Origin: Candidatus Woesearchaeota archaeon
Lineage (GTDB): Archaea; Nanobdellota; Nanobdellia; Woesearchaeales; WJKV01
Assembly: GCA_019323495.1 (NCBI GenBank)
Contig: JAHWHE010000068.1
Location: 1 to 7,818 of the forward strand
Direction: 5' to 3'
DNA: 7,818 bases
Shown here: piece after piece, positions 1-4,481 of the stretch
How the letters are laid out: each line of letters starts with the position of its first letter
Position numbering within the stretch: the first letter of the stretch is position 1
Program-made: the position numbers and the translations under genes
Notes under the pieces: generated by a model
Databases searched by the model: none
The model's input: the letters and a program-made list of their open reading frames with translations, nothing else
What the model was told of the DNA's origin: nothing

Positions 1-38
1 TAAGCTGTAGGTCGAGGGTTCGAATCCCTCCGGGTCCG
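1..38 (+). tRNA. 3' part of a tRNA, probably tRNA-Arg (anticodon NCU); 5' part outside window
   Basis: The T arm is clear: stem GAGGG (14-18), loop TTCGAAT (19-25), stem CCCTC (26-30). It is followed by a 7-base acceptor strand CGGGTCC (31-37) and discriminator G (38). Counting back gives variable loop AGGTC (9-13), anticodon-stem 3' strand GCTGT (4-8), A38, A37, and T at position 1 as the third anticodon base, so the tRNA reads ANN codons. The implied 5' acceptor strand GGACCCG, the G discriminator and the T arm resemble archaeal tRNA-Arg(UCU or CCU) as I remember it; the first two anticodon bases are not visible, so the identity is inference. CCA is not encoded: TTC follows the discriminator. 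Confidence 0.88.
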
Positions 39-40
39 TT
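24..40 (+). repeat. 17-base direct repeat, copy 1 (tRNA 3' end)
   Basis: ATCCCTCCGGGTCCGTT covers the end of the T loop, the T-stem 3' strand, the acceptor strand, the discriminator and two flanking T bases. An identical copy lies 86 bases downstream at 110-126. Similarity stops at the upstream edge and after the TT, so only the tRNA 3' terminus is duplicated. Confidence 0.9.
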
Positions 41-46
41 CTCAGT

Positions 47-79
47 GGATTTGGCTTTTAGCCAAATCCTCTCTCTTTT
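47..79 (+). terminator. Hairpin plus T-rich tail after the tRNA, probable terminator
   Basis: GGATTTGGCT (47-56) pairs perfectly with AGCCAAATCC (60-69) around a TTT loop, a 10-base-pair stem. A pyrimidine-rich tail ending in TTTT (70-79) follows. It starts 9 bases after the tRNA discriminator, which suits tRNA transcription termination or 3' processing. Archaeal termination depends mainly on T tracts, so the role of the hairpin is inferred. Confidence 0.5.
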
Positions 80-83
80 GGTT

Positions 84-103
84 CTAACTTTTGTAAAAGT
101 TAG
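84..103 (+). repeat. Inverted repeat (hairpin) between the two tRNA-end copies
   Basis: CTAACTTTT (84-92) and AAAAGTTAG (95-103) are perfect reverse complements separated by GT. With a realistic 4-base loop the stem is 8 base pairs. It lies just upstream of the second tRNA-end copy. The function is unknown; it could be a second terminator or part of an element remnant. Confidence 0.6.
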
Positions 104-109
104 GTGAAC

Positions 110-126
110 ATCCCTCCGGGTCCGTT
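110..126 (+). repeat. 17-base direct repeat, copy 2 (isolated tRNA 3'-end fragment)
   Basis: This is an exact copy of 24-40, but the bases before it (109 and upstream) do not continue the tRNA: there is no T-stem 5' strand or anticodon arm. It is therefore a tRNA fragment, not a second tRNA gene. Like copy 1, it is followed within a few bases by an inverted repeat (130-147). A duplicated tRNA 3' end is the usual footprint of tRNA-targeting integrases; here the two copies are only 86 bases apart and no integrase is visible. Confidence 0.8.
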
Positions 127-129
127 TTT

Positions 130-147
130 ATCTTCTTCTGAGAAGAT
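130..147 (+). repeat. Inverted repeat (hairpin) after the tRNA fragment
   Basis: ATCTTCT (130-136) pairs with AGAAGAT (141-147) around TCTG, a 7-base-pair stem preceded by TTTTT (125-129). The rest of the gap up to the promoter at 195 (148-190) holds no gene I can see; the only other structure is the 8-base palindrome GGTGCACC at 170-177. Confidence 0.5.
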
Positions 148-194
148 TCAACAGTTTCAATTTCTCGTCGGTGCACCCTCGAAAAAAGCAAACA

Positions 195-202
195 TTTAAA
201 TA
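195..202 (+). promoter_or_regulatory. Archaeal TATA box for the basic-protein gene
   Basis: TTTAAATA is preceded by a purine-rich, BRE-like stretch (AAAAAAGCAAACA, 182-194). Transcription about 25-27 bases downstream would begin near 221-226, just before the Shine-Dalgarno site, giving a leader of roughly 15-20 bases. Confidence 0.65.
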
Positions 203-226
203 CTATATTTGATTTTACATTTTTAA

Positions 227-234
227 GGAGGTGA
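227..234 (+). promoter_or_regulatory. Very strong Shine-Dalgarno site
   Basis: GGAGGTGA is fully complementary to the archaeal 16S rRNA 3' end (ATCACCTCC). It ends 6 bases before the ATG at 241, which fixes that start and suggests high translation. Confidence 0.85.
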
Positions 235-240
235 TTTGAT

Positions 241-615
241 ATGGCTGAAGTTGTAGCCAAATGTGGAGTAAAAAGACAAAAAGGATATCTTTACTTTATC
301 GACAAGAAAGGTAACGTAGCTAAAGCTAAAATGGCTAGAGGCGGCGGAAAAAAGGGAAGACAAGCGCAATCTGTTGTTGCTAAGACTGGCATCAAAAGAC
401 AAGCTGGTTATCTATACTTCCTTGACAAGAAAGGCAATGTCGCAAGAGTAAAGATGGCTAGAGGCGGTAAGAGAAGAAAAAAGAAAGCCGCTAAAAAGAA
501 AACCAAGAAGAAAGCGACAAAGAGAAAAGCAAAGAAGAGGGTCGTTAAGAGAAAAGCAAAGAAGAAGAAAGCGACCAAGAGAAAGAAAGCAACAAGAAGG
601 AAGAAAAGAAGGTAA
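241..615 (+). CDS. Small, highly basic protein: two tandem copies of a ~32-residue domain plus a Lys/Arg-rich tail
   Basis: The 124-residue product has three parts. Residues 4-35 and 45-76 are two copies of one domain (26 of 32 positions identical) with core GYLYFxDKKGNVAxxKMARGG, probably a small beta-strand unit. Residues 77-124 are a disordered-looking tail in which 35 of 48 residues are Lys or Arg and the rest are only Ala, Thr and Val, like the C-terminal tail of histone H1 or bacterial H1-like proteins. There is no signal peptide, membrane segment or histone fold. I have a general impression of similar unnamed small archaeal proteins but cannot name a family. Nucleic-acid binding (nucleoid or RNA protein) is inferred from charge. 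The optimal Shine-Dalgarno, TATA box and downstream T tracts mark it as a separate, probably highly expressed transcript. The gene is certain; the function is not. Confidence 0.93.
   Translation: MAEVVAKCGVKRQKGYLYFIDKKGNVAKAKMARGGGKKGRQAQSVVAKTGIKRQAGYLYFLDKKGNVARVKMARGGKRRKKKAAKKKTKKKATKRKAKKRVVKRKAKKKKATKRKKATRRKKRR
250..468 (+). repeat. Tandem in-frame duplication inside the basic-protein gene
   Basis: Bases 250-345 and 373-468 encode the two domain copies, offset by 123 bases (41 codons). Differences are mostly conservative (Val/Ile, Ile/Leu, Lys/Arg) and many are synonymous at the DNA level, so the duplication has been kept under selection. In the tail, an 18-base direct repeat (520-537 and 547-564) shows that the Lys/Arg region also grew by short internal duplication. 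Confidence 0.85.
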
Positions 616-617
616 GG

Positions 618-649
618 TTTTCTATTTCTTTTTATTTTTCATTTTTTTT
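618..649 (+). terminator. Oligo-T tracts downstream of the basic-protein gene
   Basis: Four runs of T lie within 32 bases of the stop codon, ending in eight consecutive T (642-649), with no hairpin. T-rich tracts on the coding strand are the standard archaeal intrinsic termination signal. It separates this gene from the glycosyltransferase promoter 11 bases further on. Confidence 0.65.
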
Positions 650-659
650 GTACAGCAAA

Positions 660-667
660 TTTAAATA
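660..667 (+). promoter_or_regulatory. TATA box for the glycosyltransferase gene (leaderless)
   Basis: TTTAAATA is centred about 27 bases before the ATG at 691 and preceded by ACAGCAAA. At that spacing transcription would start at or next to the A of ATG, and no Shine-Dalgarno sequence lies between, so the mRNA is probably leaderless. The box is identical to that at 195-202, and both have AGCAAA just upstream. Confidence 0.7.
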
Positions 668-690
668 TTACACTCTAATCTCAAATTATT

Positions 691-1785
691 ATGAAAATAT
701 TATTCGGAATTTGCACATGGGGCTTAGGCCACGCAACAAGGGATCTGCCCATAATAAAAAGATTGCTGCAGGAAGGCCATTCTGTAACTATTGCAACTAG
801 CGGAAGAAGTTTAACCCTTCTGAAAAAAGAGGCGCCAGAATGCGAATTCATCGATTTTCCAGACTATCCTGCGCCTTATACAAAATCCAACCTGTTTGCA
901 TTGAAGTTTACGACATACCTTCCTCATTTTGTTAGACTGATTCGAAGGGAAAAGATACGGTTCAGGAAACTGGTTGATGAAAAGAAATATGACCTGGTGA
1001 TATCTGACTGCAGATATGGATTTAATAGCAAGATAGTCCCCTGTTTCTTTATTACACACCAGGCAAGGTTCATTGTCCCAAAAAGAGTTAAGCCATTAGA
1101 AAGGACTTTGGAATATTTTAATTATACTTTCTTGAAGAAATTCGATAAAATCTTCATACCTGATTATGAAGAAGATAATCTTTCAGGAGACTTGTCACAT
1201 AATCTCAAATTCTACAATGGAAAACCTGTAGAATATATAGGGATTCTCTCTGCAATGAAAGAGATTCAGACAGAACAGGATGTGGATTATTTTATTTCCA
1301 TATCAGGCCCAGAACCGCAAAGAACCATTTTTGAAAATCTAATAATGTCTCAGCTTAACAGCTTGAAAGGAGCCATCGTCGTAACTCTTGGAAAGCCAGA
1401 AGAGGATTTTTGCAAGGAAATAAAGACTAAAAAATCAATAGTAACTGTTTATTCTTATCTTGGCCCTGAAAAACAGCAGTTGATGTTCAACAAGGCTAAG
1501 ATGGTCATCAGCAGATCAGGTTATACTACATTGATGGATCTTGCGCAATTGGGAAAAAAAGCGCTCTTCGTCCCGACTGCTGGCCAGACAGAACAAGAAT
1601 ATCTGAGCTATTTTCATAACAAGCGAAAAACCTGGTTCAGCATAAAACAGAAAAAGTTCAAGCTCGCAAGGGACATCCAGATTGCAGAACAATATCCTGG
1701 TTTCAGAAAATGCGAGACAGAAGAAGCAATAGATAAATTAATGAAGCACGTTGATGAAATAGCAATAAAATCAAAGATGTTCTAG
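691..1785 (+). CDS. MJ1255-type glycosyltransferase (GT-B fold, MurG/GT28-like)
   Basis: The 364-residue product is a putative cytoplasmic or membrane-associated transferase that moves a sugar from a nucleotide-sugar to an unknown acceptor. The N-terminal Rossmann domain opens with MKILFGICTWGLGHATR (residues 1-17), the glycine-rich loop typical of this archaeal family; a second family segment runs from ISDCRYGFNSK to FFITHQARF near residues 105-128. The C-terminal domain carries the donor-binding motif SRSGYTTLMDLAQLG (274-288) followed by PTAGQTEQEY (295-304), as in GT28-like enzymes. No membrane segment or signal peptide is seen, and the length fits the family. Start: the TATA box 27 bases upstream supports ATG 691 as a leaderless start. 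The last 15 bases overlap the end of the convergent thrC gene. Donor and acceptor cannot be told from sequence; glycolipid or surface glycan synthesis is a guess from the family. Confidence 0.9.
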   Translation: MKILFGICTWGLGHATRDLPIIKRLLQEGHSVTIATSGRSLTLLKKEAPECEFIDFPDYPAPYTKSNLFALKFTTYLPHFVRLIRREKIRFRKLVDEKKYDLVISDCRYGFNSKIVPCFFITHQARFIVPKRVKPLERTLEYFNYTFLKKFDKIFIPDYEEDNLSGDLSHNLKFYNGKPVEYIGILSAMKEIQTEQDVDYFISISGPEPQRTIFENLIMSQLNSLKGAIVVTLGKPEEDFCKEIKTKKSIVTVYSYLGPEKQQLMFNKAKMVISRSGYTTLMDLAQLGKKALFVPTAGQTEQEYLSYFHNKRKTWFSIKQKKFKLARDIQIAEQYPGFRKCETEEAIDKLMKHVDEIAIKSKMF

Positions 1786-2889
1786 ATCTTTTAGCCCGTG
1801 GCCTGTCACAATTGCAATCTTTATTGCATTTGCAGGCAGTTTCAGCTTTTTAATGCCTGCCCAGGCAACTGCTCCGCATGGTTCGCAGTCAATGCCCTCA
1901 TGCCTTGCCATTTCTCTTCTTGCGACTAGGATTTCCTTATCTGTAACAGTGGCTGCAAGTCCGTCACTTTCTTTTAGCGCAGCGATTGCCTTATCACCGT
2001 CAAAAGGATCGCCTACTGCTATTGCTCCTGCGATTGTTTTCGGAATCACGCTTTTTATCTCCAAGCCAAGGTTAAAGGCCCTCACAACAGTATCGCAGCC
2101 AGCAGCCTGCACACCGACCATCTTTGGCAGTTTTTTTATCAAGCCAGTCATCTTTAATTCTCTGAATCCTTTCCACATCCCGCTTATCAAAGTGCCGTTG
2201 CCGATCGGACAGATCACATAGTCAACTTTTGCCATCTCGTCTCCAATCTCAAAAGCAACGCTTTTTTCTCCTTCCCCTCTATACGCATAGTCTCCCAGCA
2301 AGTAAATCCCTTTTTTCTTGAAATCCCTGTAAGCATATTGTGCTGCCTGGACATATCCTCCGTGCTTTACAGGAACCACGTTTGCACCATACGAATGCAT
2401 CTGGTCCAGTTTCTCGTGCGGACTTCCCACAGGAACATAGATAGTAGCTTTCAATCCAGCAGCAGCAGCATACGCACTTATGCTCGCACCCATGTTTCCG
2501 GTGCTTGCAGCAACCACTTCTGTTGCTCCGAACTCAAGAGCTTTTGACAATTCTACTGTTGTTCCCCTGTCCTTGAAACTGCCGGTCTGGCTCACACCTT
2601 CGCATTTGAAATAAACATTCCCGCACGTTCCAATCTTTCTGCTGTGGACAAGGGGCGTTCCGCCTTCGCCTAAACTGACTATGTATTTGTCGTTAATTAT
2701 TGGAAAGAATTCCCGATATCTCCAGTGATTGAACTTCCTTTTTCTTAGCTTAGTCCAATTAACCTTGCCTTTTAGTTCGTCATACTTGTAAATGATCTCA
2801 AGACTTCCGCCGCAATCACACTTGTACCTTAGTTCAGTCTTTGGATATGTCTTGCCGCATTCAAAGCAAGCTAGCGATTCTACGTGCAT
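1771..2889 (-). CDS. thrC: Threonine synthase-family PLP enzyme
   Basis: Fold-type II PLP enzyme of 372 residues, expected to convert O-phosphohomoserine and water to threonine and phosphate in the cytoplasm. An N-terminal zinc ribbon (C8, C11, C24, C26) is followed by GEGGTPL (74-80), the PLP-lysine motif TGSFKDRG with K106, a STGNMGAS loop, and the phosphate-binding PIGNGT (228-233). Length is close to archaeal threonine synthases. Some positions depart from the consensus I know: VSQTGSFKDRG instead of NPTGSFKDRG, STGNMGAS instead of STGNTSAS, and EPCGAVA instead of EPASAA. A related specificity (for example cysteate synthase-like or another beta-replacement) is therefore possible. It lies 32 bases after the gatE stop, with Shine-Dalgarno GAGGTGG 4 bases before ATG, so it is probably cotranscribed with gatE. 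Family is secure; substrate is less so. Confidence 0.85.
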   Translation of the reverse strand: MHVESLACFECGKTYPKTELRYKCDCGGSLEIIYKYDELKGKVNWTKLRKRKFNHWRYREFFPIINDKYIVSLGEGGTPLVHSRKIGTCGNVYFKCEGVSQTGSFKDRGTTVELSKALEFGATEVVAASTGNMGASISAYAAAAGLKATIYVPVGSPHEKLDQMHSYGANVVPVKHGGYVQAAQYAYRDFKKKGIYLLGDYAYRGEGEKSVAFEIGDEMAKVDYVICPIGNGTLISGMWKGFRELKMTGLIKKLPKMVGVQAAGCDTVVRAFNLGLEIKSVIPKTIAGAIAVGDPFDGDKAIAALKESDGLAATVTDKEILVARREMARHEGIDCEPCGAVAWAGIKKLKLPANAIKIAIVTGHGLKDLEHL

Positions 2890-2893
2890 CTAT

Positions 2894-2900
2894 CCACCTC
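2894..2900 (-). promoter_or_regulatory. Shine-Dalgarno site of thrC
   Basis: On the minus strand GAGGTGG precedes ATG (2889) by 4 bases. No TATA box is evident in the 32-base gap to gatE, which supports translation from a gatE-thrC mRNA. Confidence 0.7.
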
Positions 2901-2921
2901 TTTTTTTTGCTTTTCTTATCA

Positions 2922-4376
2922 TCATTGGTTCAATAATTTCTTCAATATCTCGCTGATCTTTTTTCCTTCTGCTTTTCCTGCAAACTTCTTCATCGCCATT
3001 CCCATCAAAGCGCCGAACGGCGTGCTCTTGTTCTCATCGACAATCTTTTTTATTTCTTTTTCAAGCTCTTCATCGCTTATCAATATGAATTGTTCGATTA
3101 TCTTCCCAAGATCTTCCAGTTTCTTGATATCGGGCACTTTCTTCAGTATGTCGACTATGCTGTCTTTTCCTATCTTTCCTTTGTTTAATGCCTCAAACAC
3201 CTTTTCCAGATGCTCTTTCTTGATTTTTTCTATATCTACATTATGCTTCCGCTTCAGTTCTTTTAGGGTGGGGAGCATTGTTTCTGCGATAAACGCAGGC
3301 TTCACATTTTTGTATTTATCGACAAATTCAAAGAACAGGTCTGCTAGGTGTTCTTTGCTGATCAGTTTTGCAAGATCTTTTCCAACTCCGAGTTTTTCTA
3401 TCCTTTCTGCCTTTTCTTCTATCAGCTCGACTTTCTTGACAGAGGATAAATTAGGAACAATCGGCGCAATGTCTGTCTCAGGGTACATTCTTTCTGCGCC
3501 AGGCATAGGCCTCATATATTCAGTGGTTCCGTCTGGCAATGCTTTTCTGACATGTGATTCTAATTTTTTCTTTTTCTTTATCTCGTCGAGCTGCCTTTCG
3601 ACTTCCTGCTCAATAACTTTAGGGATAGTTCTTAAATCTTGGAAGCCTTTTATCTCTACCCTTGGATGGCCTTTTATGCTGACATTGACATCCTGCCTAA
3701 CACTTCCGATTCCCCTGACAGTTTTTCCTGTGCTCTTCATTATCATCCCTATTTTCTCTGCAACCTCTTTCGCATGATCAGGATCCTTGATATCTGCTTC
3801 TGTGCCCACTTCAATTAATGGTACGCCCAATCTGTCAAGATTCCAGGTAATGGTGTCCTTTGTTTCTTCTAGCTTCTGTGCAGCTTCTTCTTCCAGGCAA
3901 ATAACAGAAATTCTCACTTTTCCTTTGCTCGTCTCTATGTGGCCGTCAGTTGCAATAAGCGCAGTTCGTTGGAAACCGCCCACATTGCTTCCATCAACAA
4001 CTGTTTTTCTCATGACTTGTATTTCATCTACTATCTTCGCATTCAGCATAAGAGCAACTTGTAATGCTACGTGCAGGGCATCTTTATTGAGCGGTTTAGG
4101 CGGATCATCATCCAGTTCGACTTCACACACACAGTCAGAATCTCCTGTATAAATGTGCTTTTTTTGTTTTGCCATTTCGAATTCAGCAGCAATATCAATT
4201 CCGCCAAGCTCGCCTGCAGCAGCCCTTAGTTGTCTTTCCACTTCTATGTCTTTCTTATTGCCTCTGACCCAGCTAGGGCAATCGCAGAATAACTTATGGC
4301 CTGCTATCTGCTGATGCAATTCTAAACCGCATTTAAATCCTAAACCCTCGTAATAATGCTTTAGCCTGTCTGTCAT
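2922..4376 (-). CDS. gatE: Glu-tRNA(Gln) amidotransferase subunit E, lacking the GAD insertion domain
   Basis: GatE phosphorylates Glu on mischarged Glu-tRNA(Gln) and, with ammonia from GatD, makes Gln-tRNA(Gln); GatD is not in this window. Diagnostic GatE segments: GLELHQQ (17-23) with CDCPS (31-35), AAAGELGGID, DGSNVGGFQRTALIATDGH, GVPLIEVGTEADI, RQDVNVSIKGHPRVEIKGFQDL, and MRPMPGAERMYPETD (288-302). The helical and YqeY-like tail domains follow, ending with the FGALMGMAMKKFAGKAEGKKI signature. The product has 484 residues, whereas archaeal GatE usually exceeds 600. The deficit falls where the AspRS-like GAD domain normally sits: EVERQL (258-263) passes straight into a KKKKK linker (267-271) and then VRKALPDGTTEY. 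The reading frame is intact and flanking motifs are conserved, so this is a domain loss, not a broken gene. The gene ends with stops TGA TGA TAA. It appears leaderless and heads an operon with thrC. Confidence 0.95.
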   Translation of the reverse strand: MTDRLKHYYEGLGFKCGLELHQQIAGHKLFCDCPSWVRGNKKDIEVERQLRAAAGELGGIDIAAEFEMAKQKKHIYTGDSDCVCEVELDDDPPKPLNKDALHVALQVALMLNAKIVDEIQVMRKTVVDGSNVGGFQRTALIATDGHIETSKGKVRISVICLEEEAAQKLEETKDTITWNLDRLGVPLIEVGTEADIKDPDHAKEVAEKIGMIMKSTGKTVRGIGSVRQDVNVSIKGHPRVEIKGFQDLRTIPKVIEQEVERQLDEIKKKKKLESHVRKALPDGTTEYMRPMPGAERMYPETDIAPIVPNLSSVKKVELIEEKAERIEKLGVGKDLAKLISKEHLADLFFEFVDKYKNVKPAFIAETMLPTLKELKRKHNVDIEKIKKEHLEKVFEALNKGKIGKDSIVDILKKVPDIKKLEDLGKIIEQFILISDEELEKEIKKIVDENKSTPFGALMGMAMKKFAGKAEGKKISEILKKLLNQ

Positions 4377-4394
4377 ACCTCTCTAAAACAACAT

Positions 4395-4424
4395 CCCTAT
4401 TTATATATATTTTGCCCTATTTAT
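4395..4424. repeat. Pair of 10-base direct repeats in the divergent promoter region
   Basis: CCCTATTTAT occurs at 4395-4404 and again at 4415-4424, start to start 20 bases, about two DNA turns. The first copy overlaps the gatE TATA box. The arrangement would suit a dimeric regulator binding one face, but on the minus strand ATAAATAGGG is itself TATA-like, so the second copy could be an alternative promoter element. Confidence 0.45.
4400..4407 (-). promoter_or_regulatory. TATA box of gatE-thrC (leaderless)
   Basis: On the minus strand TATATAAA is centred about 27 bases before the gatE ATG (4376). That spacing puts the transcription start at the start codon. AGAGAGGT directly abuts the ATG, too close to act as a normal Shine-Dalgarno site, which agrees with a leaderless transcript. 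Confidence 0.65.
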
Positions 4425-4435
4425 GCAGCACAAGC

Positions 4436-4443
4436 TATAAATA
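4436..4443 (+). promoter_or_regulatory. TATA box of the giant gene
   Basis: TATAAATA lies 39 bases upstream of the start codon at 4482. A start about 26 bases downstream (near 4465) would leave a leader of about 17 bases containing the Shine-Dalgarno site at 4470-4474. Confidence 0.6.
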
Positions 4444-4469
4444 TTCAATATATTTCTCATTTTCATTTT

Positions 4470-4474
4470 GGAGG
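4470..4474 (+). promoter_or_regulatory. Shine-Dalgarno site of the giant gene
   Basis: GGAGG (continuing GGAGGAAA) ends 7 bases before ATG 4482. This selects that ATG over the next in-frame Met (residue 9). Confidence 0.75.
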
Positions 4475-4481
4475 AAATCTG

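Noticed and set aside
24..126. CRISPR-like repeats
   Set aside because: There are only two copies, the repeat is the end of a tRNA, and no array continues.
241..615. Histone or ribosomal protein identity for the basic protein
   Set aside because: The folded part is two short repeats without a histone fold or any ribosomal-protein signature I recognise; only the tail composition is similar.
811..1059. 82-codon minus-strand open frame
   Set aside because: Antisense to the glycosyltransferase N-terminal domain and without any initiation signals.
1853..2547. Two plus-strand open frames (1853-2221 and 2338-2547)
   Set aside because: Both are shadows of thrC, whose zinc ribbon, PLP lysine and GNGT motifs are read from the minus strand.
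2884..3777. 297-codon plus-strand open frame
   Set aside because: It lies opposite gatE, and its translation is a Phe/Ser/Ile-rich low-complexity string typical of the reverse of a Lys/Glu-rich gene. The gatE motifs on the other strand are unmistakable.
3787..4152. 121-codon plus-strand open frame
   Set aside because: Antisense to the conserved GatE cradle domain; no Shine-Dalgarno site and no family resemblance.
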